DNA from: a virus
Virus record (IMG/VR): IMGVR_UViG_3300032242_000488
Coordinates: 1 to 64,000 of that record
Length of the DNA stretch: 64,000 nt
Strand: one strand, 5' to 3'
A program made the translations under genes and the position numbers. Below are positions 12,061 to 18,868 of the stretch, piece after piece. The notes under the pieces were generated by a model that had not been told where the DNA came from, ran no database searches, and was given only the letters and a program-made list of their open reading frames with translations. Positions within the stretch are counted from its first letter, which is position 1; each line of letters opens with the position of its first letter.

Positions 12061-12262
12061 AAAACCCCGTCTACACTTCTACGTTAAGGAAGTGCGTAAT
12101 TACAGTGACGATAACTGTACGGTGCATTGGATCTACCGCAAGGCCCATTTAAGGCGACTTGAAAAATCACAAAGGCGGGGACGTTTCCCGTCTAGATGGA
12201 AAAAGAACGTGGACAGAGTAACCGCTCAGTTTAGGGCTCATGTGGTGTGAGTAGCTAGACAC
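12061..12262 (+). ncRNA. Structured non-coding stretch
   Basis: No protein frame. It contains perfect short hairpins: CACTTC/GAAGTG (around 12074-12094) and TACAGT/ACTGTA (around 12101-12119), and CCCCG near the 5' end can pair with CGGGG near 12178. Probably one or more structured RNAs; the boundaries are uncertain. Confidence 0.35.
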
Positions 12263-12264
12263 TT

Positions 12265-12363
12265 TATTAAAGCAAACTAGAATCTGTAAAAAGATCAGGT
12301 TTGGTATCCCAGAAGCTCTTTGACATAGTCATAACTTTTAATACACCTTAGTTTGTTTTAATA
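12265..12363 (+). ncRNA. TATTAAAGC-stem RNA, copy C
   Basis: TATTAAAGCAAACTAG (12265-12280) pairs with TTAGTTTGTTTTAATA (12348-12363), about 15 bp with G-T wobbles. It shares the TATTAAAGC stem with copies at 4074 and 10201. A boxA-like GCTCTTTGACA lies inside. Confidence 0.5.
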
Positions 12364-12377
12364 AAGTAATTTTATAC

Positions 12378-12490
12378 GTGCTCTTTGAGTAGCTACAGTG
12401 GAACACCGAAATACCGGTCAATGTCGACCATGTACCGGGACCGGCCATGAAGAGAGGGGCTACCGCGAATTCAAGCGTCACAGAGAGCAC
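12378..12490 (+). ncRNA. Closed-helix RNA before tRNA-fMet
   Basis: GTGCTCT (12378-12384) pairs with AGAGCAC (12484-12490). An inner CCGGTC/GACCGG stem is present. No coding frame. It lies directly upstream of the initiator tRNA. Confidence 0.42.
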
Positions 12491-12502
12491 CTATAAAGTT
12501 AT

Positions 12503-12578
12503 CGCGGGGAGGGTCCGGTCACCAGCGTGGTCTCATAAGCCATTGCCATCCTTGGTTCAAATCCAAGCCCCGCAACCA
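12503..12578 (+). tRNA. Initiator tRNA-fMet (CAU)
   Basis: The 5' end CGCGGGG and 3' end CCCCGCA-A-CCA leave the C1-A72 mismatch that marks bacterial initiator tRNA. Anticodon loop CTCATAA is identical to that of E. coli fMet. The three G-C pairs in the anticodon stem are reduced (GTGGT/GCCAT). Confidence 0.88.
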
Positions 12579-12589
12579 TTTTTATCAGT

Positions 12590-12817
12590 AAGGAACTTAG
12601 GGTATCGGGAGTCCGTAATGGGAAGCATAAAAGGTCGGAAGCCTTTAATGTTTGATGATTATAAATCATACTCCAGCCGGGTGGTAGATCAGGACATACA
12701 GTCCGGGCGATCTTCAAAAGCAGTTGATACTCCATGTTTGCTAGACCAGTAGAGCGCGACTGTATGCCGCGGGTAGCCAAGTCTGACTTTCGTCGACCAA
12801 AACTCTCCAAGTTCCTT
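12590..12817 (+). ncRNA. Closed-helix RNA between tRNA-fMet and tRNA-Cys
   Basis: AAGGAACTT (12590-12598) pairs perfectly with AAGTTCCTT (12809-12817). The 210-base interior holds several local hairpins, for example ATGATT/AATCAT near 12654. No convincing coding frame on the + strand. Function unknown. Confidence 0.48.
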
Positions 12818-12831
12818 TCTAATAAAAATAT

Positions 12832-12909
12832 GCAACGGTGGCAGAGTGGCCCAATGCAACGGATTGCAAATCCGTAAAACCGTCAGTTCAAATCTGACCC
12901 GTTGCTCCA
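12832..12909 (+). tRNA. tRNA-Cys (GCA)
   Basis: Acceptor GCAACGG/CCGTTGC perfect, U73 as required for Cys, CCA encoded. Anticodon arm ACGGA-TTGCAAA-TCCGT gives GCA. Confidence 0.93.
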
Positions 12910-12970
12910 TTTAAAGCTGATTTTAACAAAAAAAGATAAGTACGTATATAACACACGGAGTAGCGAAATC

Positions 12971-13405
12971 ATGATTAAATTCATTAGGGATCTTTCTAAT
13001 AGTCTTTTAGAATATATTAAAGATGATCCGGTCCGACCGAATCTATCAGTTGACTTTAGAGTTAGTGACGGCCGAATGGTTATTGCCTTAATGGATGAAG
13101 AAACGCCTGCCGCAATGGTATGTGTTAGCCTACATGACTTTATTCCGGCGAGTGTAGAAGAACTTGCTACTACAGCAATGGAACCCACTACAGCTATATT
13201 CTATACTATTTGGAGTTATAGAGCTGGTAGTGGTAGAGATCTGTTATTCAAATCAGTAGAAGCTCTTAAGAAAGATTATCCAACACTCAACCGTTTTGTT
13301 ACACTAAGTCCAAAGACTGAAATGGCAAAGAAATTCCATCACAAAAACGGTGCTCAAACATTCCGTGAAAACGAAGATACCATTAACTATGAGTATCATA
13401 TCTAA
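12971..13405 (+). CDS. GNAT-fold acetyltransferase-like protein
   Basis: A 144-residue protein (MIKFIRDLSNSLLEYI...). The segment FYTIWSYRAGSGRDLLFKSVEALKK resembles the acetyl-CoA binding RxxGxG/A loop and following helix of GNAT enzymes, and FVTLSPKTEMAKKFHHKNGA fits the C-terminal strand and helix. The substrate is unknown. The ATG at 12971 is chosen because GGAG lies upstream and earlier in-frame codons fall inside tRNA-Cys. Confidence 0.55.
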   Translation: MIKFIRDLSNSLLEYIKDDPVRPNLSVDFRVSDGRMVIALMDEETPAAMVCVSLHDFIPASVEELATTAMEPTTAIFYTIWSYRAGSGRDLLFKSVEALKKDYPTLNRFVTLSPKTEMAKKFHHKNGAQTFRENEDTINYEYHI

Positions 13406-13414
13406 ACTTCGGAC

Positions 13415-13443
13415 TTGACCTTTTGCATTAAAGAACGTATAAT
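13415..13443 (+). promoter_or_regulatory. Sigma70-type promoter
   Basis: TTGACC (13415-13420), 17-base spacer, TATAAT (13438-13443), 7 bases before the tRNA-like gene at 13450. Confidence 0.75.
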
Positions 13444-13449
13444 AAGTAC

Positions 13450-13550
13450 GTGGTCGTAAGCAAATAGGCAAAGCTCCAATCCAGAAATGGTGAGGGACGG
13501 GACTAGGCTATTAGCCGTCTTTGTAGGTTCAAGCCCTACCGACCACACCA
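13450..13550 (+). tRNA. tRNA-like RNA of undetermined type (101 nt)
   Basis: Acceptor GTGGTCG/CGACCAC perfect, A73, CCA encoded; T-arm GTAGG-TTCAAGC-CCTAC perfect; D-arm AGC/GCT with a GG-containing loop. The anticodon arm is poor: CTCCA and TGG enclose a 9-base ATCCAGAAA, so no anticodon can be assigned. A large hairpin GACGG/CCGTC of about 24 bases sits in the variable region. It has its own promoter. Confidence 0.55.
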
Positions 13551-13567
13551 AATATAAAGGAAGCCGT

Positions 13568-13711
13568 ATGTCAAAACCAGACGAAGTATTGCAAAAAGCA
13601 TACGGCAGTATGCCAAAAGAAGTTGGCTACTCTATAGATTGGGATTTTATCCCCACCTGGAGAGGCGTCAAATATTACTGGTATATTCTGGTAAGAAAAC
13701 TCACACGATAA
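13568..13711 (+). CDS. Small hypothetical protein (47 aa)
   Basis: MSKPDEVLQKAYGSMPKE..., with AAAGGAAGCC before the ATG. The C-terminal half is aromatic and ends in a basic KLTR. No family recognised. It lies between a tRNA-like gene and tRNA-Arg(CCU), and its stop is next to the tRNA. Confidence 0.55.
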   Translation: MSKPDEVLQKAYGSMPKEVGYSIDWDFIPTWRGVKYYWYILVRKLTR

Positions 13712-13712
13712 A

Positions 13713-13787
13713 CTCCCGGTAGTTCAATGGATAGAACCACTCTCTCCTAAAGAGTAAATGTGGGTTCGATTCCCGCCCAGGAGACCA
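13713..13787 (+). tRNA. tRNA-Arg (CCU)
   Basis: Acceptor CTCCCGG/CCAGGAG with one mismatch, A73, CCA encoded. Anticodon arm ACTCT-CTCCTAA-AGAGT gives CCU. Last tRNA of the array. Confidence 0.88.
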
Positions 13788-13819
13788 AAATTTATTTTGT
13801 ACAGGTTGTCCAAAATAGA

Positions 13820-13848
13820 TAGACACATAACAGTAAAGACGTTATAAT
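13820..13848 (+). promoter_or_regulatory. Sigma70-type promoter upstream of the TROVE leader
   Basis: TAGACA (13820-13825), 17-base spacer, TATAAT (13843-13848). The transcript would carry RNA elements 5, 6 and 7 in tandem before the TROVE gene. Confidence 0.7.
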
Positions 13849-13881
13849 AGACACATAGCAAGGAAACTTGTAAAGAGTTTT

Positions 13882-14048
13882 AGGATCGGTACAGCAATTC
13901 ATACATACTATGGAATGTTAGACACTGTGGTAGTTGGTGGAGCAGAGTGCGTAAAAACACCGAGCGTTGAAGTCAACTATTGAAACAAGACTAACGAGCA
14001 CAGAGTGATGGCCTGTGTAAAATAAAAGCAGTCAACAACGATCCTGTT
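13882..14048 (+). ncRNA. AGGAT/ACAGCAA RNA element, copy 5
   Basis: AGGATCG (13882-13888) pairs with CGATCCT (14039-14045); GT-ACAGCAA inside and GTT outside. The interior is about 150 bases with further hairpins. First of three tandem copies in the TROVE leader. Confidence 0.78.
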
Positions 14049-14054
14049 AGTCAT

Positions 14055-14287
14055 AGGATGACTACAGCAATTAAAATACTCTGAACTAACTGCTATAGAA
14101 GGTGGTCGCAGGACAGGCAGAAATGCTTTCTAGAAATAGACACCGAAGGAATAGATAGACTGGCAAAGCACCAGGTATGATTTACATACAGAAAAACATG
14201 TAATAGACAACATGAGTTGTTGTTAGGGTCTGGGTGCCATGATTGACCAGACCAGAAAATAAACAAATTGGCACGATCATCCTGTTT
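14055..14287 (+). ncRNA. AGGAT/ACAGCAA RNA element, copy 6
   Basis: AGGATGA (14055-14061) pairs with TCATCCT (14277-14283); CT-ACAGCAA inside and GTTT outside. The interior is about 215 bases, the longest of the family. It starts 7 bases after copy 5. Confidence 0.78.
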
Positions 14288-14295
14288 AAAGTTTT

Positions 14296-14352
14296 AGAAT
14301 GTTAACAGCAACTTTAATTTTTCACGCATATCGAAAAGAAAATACATTCTGT
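14296..14352 (+). ncRNA. AGGAT/ACAGCAA RNA element, copy 7, in the TROVE 5' leader
   Basis: AGAATGT (14296-14302) pairs with ACATTCT (14344-14350). The third base pair changes from G-C to A-T relative to the other copies, a compensatory change on both sides. TA-ACAGCAA follows. The 3' helix strand ends just before the AAAGG ribosome binding site (14353-14357) of the TROVE gene. Confidence 0.8.
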
Positions 14353-14365
14353 AAAGGTAATTAAA

Positions 14366-15778
14366 ATGAACGCATTTGTAAACGCAGTAGCGAACCAAGA
14401 AGCCCGTACCGCAAACGGTATGAAGGCTCGTAAGTCAACAGCCAAGAAGACTGTTGATCTTTTCTATAACATCGGTGCAAGCCGTGGCAAGAACATTGTT
14501 CCTGCTTTCACAGCGGCTTATGTCGAAAACCAAGACGTAGCACTACGCATCGCACAATGGGCACGTGATGTCCGTGGTGGTGCAGGTGAACGTCAACTTT
14601 TCCGTGACATTCTTGTTCACTTGGAAAAGACTGACCCAGACGCCGCTTTAGCTTTGCTTCGCAAGGTTCCAGAAGTTGGTCGTTGGGATGACATCTTTGT
14701 CTTCACCAACCCTGACCTAAAGTCAGCCGCTTACACTATGCTTGGCGATGCCTTGCGTGAACGTAACGGCCTGGCTGCAAAGTGGACTCCTCGTAAGGGT
14801 CAAATTGCCGCTGAAGTTCGTGCCTTCTTTGGCATGACTCCAAAGCAATACCGTAAGAGCCTTGTGGCTCTTACAAAGGTTGTTGAAACCCAAATGTGTG
14901 CAGGAGATTGGGATAACATCAACTTCAGTCACGTTCCTTCTGTAGCGGCTCGCCAATACAAGAAGGCATTCAACCGTCACACACCTGCATTTGCAGAGTA
15001 TGTTGCCAAGTTGGTAAGTGGTGATAAGACTGTTAAGGTTAACGCCAACGCAATCTTCCCACATGATGTGTTGAAGGGAGTGATCGGTAGCTACCGTGCA
15101 AGTTTGGACAAGACAGAAACTGACCATGTGATCGCACAATGGGACAGCTTGCCAAACTACGTAGGCGATGCTAGCATCATGCCAATCGTAGACGTTAGCG
15201 GTTCTATGTCTTGCCCAGCAGGAAAGAACACTGGCGTAACTTGCATGGACGTTTCAGTCAGCTTGGGCTTGTACCTAGCAGACAAGAACAAGGGCGTGTT
15301 CAAGGACACATTCTTGACTTTCTCTAGCAAGCCAGAACTTGTTACTCTAAAGGGTAACATTGTTCAAAAGGTTGCCCAAATGTCTAGTAGCAACTGGGAT
15401 ATGAGCACTAACTTGCATGCCGCTATGGACAAGATCCTAAGCGTTGCAGTTAAGGGTTCAGTACCAGCAAGCGACATGCCAGCCATGTTGCTGATCTTGT
15501 CAGACATGCAGTTTGACCAATGTGCTCGTTACGACGACACAGCAATGCAGATGATCGAACGCAAGTTCGAAACAGCTGGATATGCTGTGCCACAAATTGT
15601 TTTCTGGAACCTAAACAGTTCAGACAACGTGCCTGTTAAGGCAGACAAGAGTGGTGCGGCACTGGTAAGTGGATTCAGTCCATCAATCATGACTAGCTTG
15701 CTAGCCGCTGATTTGGATCAGTTCACTCCAGAAGGTATCATGTTGAAGACTGTAATGAGTGATCGTTACGCTCTTTGA
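14366..15778 (+). CDS. Ro60/TROVE-like RNA-binding protein with VWA domain
   Basis: A 470-residue protein. Residues 1-260 are helical and resemble the HEAT-like ring of TROVE/DUF2828 proteins (MNAFVNAVANQEART..., ARDVRGGAGERQLFRDIL, KVPEVGRWDDIFVF). Residues 270-460 form a VWA domain whose metal site DVSGS is at 276-280 after IMPIV. Ro60 family proteins are rings that bind ends of misfolded RNAs and Y RNAs. The codon use looks more GC-rich and regular than in the neighbours, suggesting high expression. It has its own promoter, a leader with three RNA elements and a strong terminator. Confidence 0.8.
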   Translation: MNAFVNAVANQEARTANGMKARKSTAKKTVDLFYNIGASRGKNIVPAFTAAYVENQDVALRIAQWARDVRGGAGERQLFRDILVHLEKTDPDAALALLRKVPEVGRWDDIFVFTNPDLKSAAYTMLGDALRERNGLAAKWTPRKGQIAAEVRAFFGMTPKQYRKSLVALTKVVETQMCAGDWDNINFSHVPSVAARQYKKAFNRHTPAFAEYVAKLVSGDKTVKVNANAIFPHDVLKGVIGSYRASLDKTETDHVIAQWDSLPNYVGDASIMPIVDVSGSMSCPAGKNTGVTCMDVSVSLGLYLADKNKGVFKDTFLTFSSKPELVTLKGNIVQKVAQMSSSNWDMSTNLHAAMDKILSVAVKGSVPASDMPAMLLILSDMQFDQCARYDDTAMQMIERKFETAGYAVPQIVFWNLNSSDNVPVKADKSGAALVSGFSPSIMTSLLAADLDQFTPEGIMLKTVMSDRYAL

Positions 15779-15792
15779 AAACCTAAGTTTTA

Positions 15793-15818
15793 ATAGGACC
15801 TTCGGGTCCTATTTTTTT
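15793..15818 (+). terminator. Intrinsic terminator after the TROVE gene
   Basis: ATAGGACC-TTCG-GGTCCTAT followed by TTTTTT, a perfect stem with a UUCG tetraloop. Confidence 0.93.
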
Positions 15819-15820
15819 AA

Positions 15821-15827
15821 TTAAATA
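15821..15827 (+). promoter_or_regulatory. T4-late-type promoter element (TTAAATA)
   Basis: TTAAATA 5 bases before the ATG of the PP-loop gene at 15833, with no Shine-Dalgarno sequence. Confidence 0.45.
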
Positions 15828-15832
15828 TAGGC

Positions 15833-16471
15833 ATGCAAACAATTACTATTGCCGGAACAGACATTAATATCATAGAAGGACCAATTGGCATAACGATGTC
15901 AGGTGGTGCTGATAGCTCATTGCTATGTTATATACTAATGAAATATGCTACTGGACCAATACATATCATCAATTTTAGTGATCGGTATCGCCAATGGGTG
16001 TCTCCCGGAAATGTAGCAAATGTCGTTGGGTTTTGTGTTGACAACACTGGATTTGATAGTAGTAAGGTTTTTATGAATACATACTTCATGCCTCAGAAAA
16101 CTATTTCTGTAATGGCTGAACGAATTAAAAGTTATACAGAACAAAATATCGTTTCAATAGTATATGGTGCAACAACATCAACTCCACCTGAAGAAGATTT
16201 AAAACTTTTTAAAGTTAAGACTATTGATTATATATCGACTTCTAGAGATCCTAATGTTAGTAAAGAACTAGTAAGCCCAATAGGATATTATAGACCATTT
16301 TTTAATATAGATAAGAAACAAATCAAAAAGATGTACGATGAGCTTGGGCTAACTGAAACACTATTTCCAATAACTCGATCTTGTGATAACCCCAAAGTAA
16401 AAACAGGTCACTGTAATGGAAAATGTTGGTGGTGCGAAGAACGAAAATGGGCATTTGGCACTTATGAATAG
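15833..16471 (+). CDS. PP-loop ATP pyrophosphatase family protein, QueC-like
   Basis: A 212-residue protein with the PP-loop SGGADSS at residues 23-29. The C-terminus has a cysteine cluster (SCDN, then HCNGKCWWCEERKWAFG) like the zinc site of QueC, which makes preQ0 from CDG; QueC is about 230 residues. It could also be another N-type PP-loop amidotransferase. With the QueD-like gene at 46136 it hints at deazapurine metabolism, for example modified DNA bases. The start is linked to a TAAATA element without a ribosome binding site. Confidence 0.65.
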   Translation: MQTITIAGTDINIIEGPIGITMSGGADSSLLCYILMKYATGPIHIINFSDRYRQWVSPGNVANVVGFCVDNTGFDSSKVFMNTYFMPQKTISVMAERIKSYTEQNIVSIVYGATTSTPPEEDLKLFKVKTIDYISTSRDPNVSKELVSPIGYYRPFFNIDKKQIKKMYDELGLTETLFPITRSCDNPKVKTGHCNGKCWWCEERKWAFGTYE

Positions 16472-16495
16472 TGTTGTAGAAACACAACAACCATA

Positions 16496-16523
16496 AACCC
16501 TGCTATTGACAGGGTTTTCTTTT
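16496..16523 (+). terminator. Intrinsic terminator overlapping a promoter
   Basis: AACCCTG-CTATTGA-CAGGGTT followed by TTCTTTT. The -35 box TTGACA of the next promoter (16506-16511) spans the loop and 3' arm of this hairpin. Confidence 0.8.
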
Positions 16524-16534
16524 GAGTTTATAAT
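16506..16534 (+). promoter_or_regulatory. Sigma70-type promoter inside the terminator
   Basis: TTGACA (16506-16511), 17-base spacer, TATAAT (16529-16534). The ATG of the next gene is only 6 bases after the -10 box, so the mRNA may be leaderless. Confidence 0.8.
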
Positions 16535-16540
16535 AGTCGT

Positions 16541-16768
16541 ATGTATAAAATAATAGGAAAAGAAGAAACATTCAAAGTTCTTACACTTAGTGAAGCAATG
16601 AATGTGGCCAAATCATTAAATGAGTTTGTGACTATTAAGGGTCCAGGCTTTGAAATTGTAGGCCTGTTTGGAGTCGATTCAATCAAAGACGGCAAATGCC
16701 CAGATGGCGTTGCCTATGATTGGAATAAAGCGAGCCGTATAGGTCGCGTTAAAAAGGAGAGAACGTAA
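16541..16768 (+). CDS. Hypothetical protein (75 aa)
   Basis: MYKIIGKEETFKVLTLSEAMNV...: a compact alpha/beta-looking protein, rich in Lys and Gly toward the end, no family recognised. It begins where transcription from the 16506 promoter should start, and no Shine-Dalgarno sequence exists, so it is a candidate leaderless gene. Its stop overlaps the start of the phosphatase gene (TAATG), indicating coupling. Confidence 0.6.
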   Translation: MYKIIGKEETFKVLTLSEAMNVAKSLNEFVTIKGPGFEIVGLFGVDSIKDGKCPDGVAYDWNKASRIGRVKKERT

Positions 16769-17235
16769 TGCCCTGGATTGAAAACGTAGCCGCAAGTGAT
16801 ATCCCAATTGGATTCCATCACGATGCTGGCCCTAATAGTATGCTGATCAGCATTGTTGATCCTGCAAGCTGGCGCCCTGAAGCCAAACACCAATTCAAAG
16901 AGCGTCATGACTTTGAGTTTTTGGATGTAGAAGAAAAGGATGAAGTGCTGGAAGAAGCAATGAAGTGCAGTCAAGAGCAAGCAAATCAACTTGTGGCTCT
17001 TTTACAACACGCATTGGACAACCGTATGAATGTTGTTGTTCATTGCTTTGCGGGCATCTGCCGGTCGGGTGCGGTTTGTGAAGTTGGAGTCATGATGGGC
17101 TTTGACGATACAGAACGTTTCCGTAGTCCTAACCTGCTGGTCAAGCATCGCATGATGAAGGCTTTGGGTTGGACTTATGATCCAGATGAAAAACCAAATA
17201 TCGACGATTGGAGAACCTTTAAATCGGTTGACTAG
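16768..17235 (+). CDS. Dual-specificity/tyrosine phosphatase-like protein
   Basis: A 155-residue protein with the cysteine phosphatase signature HCFAGICRSG at residues 92-101 (nucleophile Cys93, Arg99). The upstream general-acid Asp is not obvious. The size fits small dual-specificity phosphatases. It may dephosphorylate host proteins or an RNA/nucleotide substrate. It is preceded by AAAAAGGAG and coupled to the 75-aa gene. Confidence 0.75.
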   Translation: MPWIENVAASDIPIGFHHDAGPNSMLISIVDPASWRPEAKHQFKERHDFEFLDVEEKDEVLEEAMKCSQEQANQLVALLQHALDNRMNVVVHCFAGICRSGAVCEVGVMMGFDDTERFRSPNLLVKHRMMKALGWTYDPDEKPNIDDWRTFKSVD

Positions 17236-17256
17236 GTGCAGGAATGATGTTATAAT
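17228..17256 (+). promoter_or_regulatory. Sigma70-type promoter
   Basis: TTGACT (17228-17233), 17-base spacer, TATAAT (17251-17256). The -35 box overlaps the end of the phosphatase gene. Confidence 0.75.
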
Positions 17257-17281
17257 AACATTATAGCAACAAGGAGCGCAC

Positions 17282-17683
17282 ATGGATATTCGAGTTGAAG
17301 CACGTAGCCAAAAGAAGAAGAAGTTTATAGAAGCTATTCTTCCATCAATGGTCACACAGCTGGGTTTGGATAATAGCAGAAAATCTGTTCTAATCAGACT
17401 TGAGCAAGACTGTGCGGGTATGGGTTTTACTTTACCTATTGATCCTCTTGATAGTTACGTTGTAGTCATCAAGCCTTCAATGAGCATTAAGGATATTGGA
17501 CTTACACTTGCACACGAAATGGTTCATGTGCGACAGTTTGCCAAAGGTATCCTTAAGGTAAAGAATGGTGTAAACTATTGGAAGGGCAAAAAGTTTACCA
17601 AGCGAACTAAGTACTTGGATCAACCTTGGGAGCAGGATGCCTTTGCAAGACAAGAAATCATTTTTAGAAAATCAATCGAGTAA
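17282..17683 (+). CDS. Zinc metallopeptidase-like protein (HExxH)
   Basis: A 133-residue protein with the zincin motif AHEMVHVRQ; His78 and His82 would bind zinc and Glu79 act as base. PWEQDAF near residue 120 supplies the likely third ligand Glu, an arrangement seen in many small phage metallopeptidase-like proteins. No signal peptide, so cytoplasmic. The substrate is unknown. Good ribosome binding site (AAGGAG). Confidence 0.72.
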   Translation: MDIRVEARSQKKKKFIEAILPSMVTQLGLDNSRKSVLIRLEQDCAGMGFTLPIDPLDSYVVVIKPSMSIKDIGLTLAHEMVHVRQFAKGILKVKNGVNYWKGKKFTKRTKYLDQPWEQDAFARQEIIFRKSIE

Positions 17684-17693
17684 AGGATACTAA

Positions 17694-17867
17694 ATGGCAG
17701 GCAAAGCAAAATCAGTTTATCTAACGATAACTAAAAAAGGTTCAATGAAAACAGAATTTCATAGAATGTTTTTTGATGCTAAGGGATACAACGAGTACGT
17801 TAAGTCGGAAGAGTTCAAAGACAAATGGCCTGCTAGTGAGTATAATATTATAAAAGAAGTTTATTAA
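17694..17867 (+). CDS. Small hypothetical protein (57 aa)
   Basis: MAGKAKSVYLTITKKGSM..., with AAAGGA before the ATG and a UAA stop just before the next ribosome binding site. Basic at the N-terminus and acidic at the end. No family recognised. Confidence 0.6.
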   Translation: MAGKAKSVYLTITKKGSMKTEFHRMFFDAKGYNEYVKSEEFKDKWPASEYNIIKEVY

Positions 17868-17882
17868 AGAAAGGAGGGCAAG

Positions 17883-18488
17883 ATGCCTAGTGTATTTTTA
17901 GTTAGCGACACGCATTTCGGACATACCGGCGTCTGCCGCTTCACCCGTAATGACGGTGTTACAAAGTTAAGGCCGTGGGACGATGCAGACGAGATGGATG
18001 AAGCCATGGTCAAGGCTTGGAACGAAAGAGTCAAGCCTACTGACAAGGTCTATCATTTAGGTGACGTAGTTATCAACCGCAAGGCTTTAAACATCATGAG
18101 TCGCTTAAACGGCGACAAGGTCTTAATCCGTGGCAACCACGACATCTTCCGTGATGACGAGTACCGTATGTATTTTCGAGAGTTACGTGCATATCATGTT
18201 ATGAACGGAATGATCTTAAGCCATATTCCGTTACACTCAGACTCAATGGGACGTTTTGGCACTAACATTCACGGTCACACTCATGCAAATCGCGTGAAGA
18301 AGGCTCGAGGTGTTGATGCTAGAACTGGAGAGATCTTATACAGTGATGAGAACGATGTCCGCTACCATTGCGTATGCGTAGAACAGACCCCGGACTTTGC
18401 TCCCATCTTGTTTGAAGATGTTATCCGTAACATCGAAGCTGAAGGTGGAAGTGTTGGATTTAAGAACGGTAACGGGCCTACAATGTAG
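17883..18488 (+). CDS. Metallophosphoesterase
   Basis: A 201-residue calcineurin-like phosphoesterase with motifs in order: SDTHFGH (residues 8-14), HLGDVV (about 59-64), RGNHD (about 81-85), LSHIPLH and IHGHTH (about 136-141). These ligate two metals. Related phage and bacterial enzymes act on phosphoesters of nucleotides or RNA ends. AAAGGAGGGC is a strong ribosome binding site. A terminator overlaps its stop. Confidence 0.88.
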   Translation: MPSVFLVSDTHFGHTGVCRFTRNDGVTKLRPWDDADEMDEAMVKAWNERVKPTDKVYHLGDVVINRKALNIMSRLNGDKVLIRGNHDIFRDDEYRMYFRELRAYHVMNGMILSHIPLHSDSMGRFGTNIHGHTHANRVKKARGVDARTGEILYSDENDVRYHCVCVEQTPDFAPILFEDVIRNIEAEGGSVGFKNGNGPTM

Positions 18489-18498
18489 GCTCGTTTTT
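18473..18498 (+). terminator. Intrinsic terminator overlapping a stop codon
   Basis: CGGGCCTA-CAATG-TAGGCTCG followed by TTTTT. The stop codon of the phosphoesterase lies in the hairpin. Confidence 0.7.
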
Positions 18499-18509
18499 AA
18501 GGAGTTAAC

Positions 18510-18701
18510 ATGATTAGATTAAACGTATTTGAATTGGATAAGATCAAAAAAATCTGTGAAGAAGTTGGCACAGAATACTTTGAGTTGGAGCAGAATAATA
18601 AGTCCGGCATTGGTAGCATTCTTACCCTAACCTATGACACAGAGATTGCAGGACACTCTGCAAAGATTTCTATTGAAGTATCAGGTGTGGAGAACTGGTA
18701 A
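18510..18701 (+). CDS. Hypothetical protein (63 aa)
   Basis: MIRLNVFELDKIKKICEEVG..., AAGGAG before the ATG. Alpha then beta-rich. No family recognised. The stop overlaps the next start (TAATG). Confidence 0.6.
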   Translation: MIRLNVFELDKIKKICEEVGTEYFELEQNNKSGIGSILTLTYDTEIAGHSAKISIEVSGVENW

Positions 18702-18868
18702 TGAAAATTAAATTTGATAAAGACACAATGCCCGATCATTTGTACAATACGCTGTTACAGCATTTTGTAAATGAAGCAGTGGGTCTAGGTGTAGAAGTCA
18801 ACAAGTTTACCGAGTTTACCAACTGGGTAATTGAATGTGAAGTAGATGTAAAGGAAGCGGTGCATTAA
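18701..18868 (+). CDS. Hypothetical protein (55 aa)
   Basis: MKIKFDKDTMPDHLYNTLLQ..., an acidic small protein. Both ends overlap neighbours by one base (TAATG), so it is translated as part of a coupled three-gene run ending in the kinase. No family recognised. Confidence 0.6.
   Translation: MKIKFDKDTMPDHLYNTLLQHFVNEAVGLGVEVNKFTEFTNWVIECEVDVKEAVH

Noticed and set aside
12499-12810. Minus-strand frame opposite tRNA-fMet and the 12590 RNA
   Set aside because: Antisense to a clear tRNA and to a structured RNA, with tRNA-artefact-like sequence (GLGFEPRMAMAYETT).
13450-13550. The 101-nt tRNA-like gene as an amber suppressor tRNA (CUA occurs in the variable hairpin)
   Set aside because: The CTA triplet is not in a seven-base loop with U33, and TAG is used as an ordinary stop in the window.
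14723-15139. Minus-strand frame opposite the TROVE gene
   Set aside because: The + strand frame has clear domain motifs and a promoter and terminator; the antisense frame has none.
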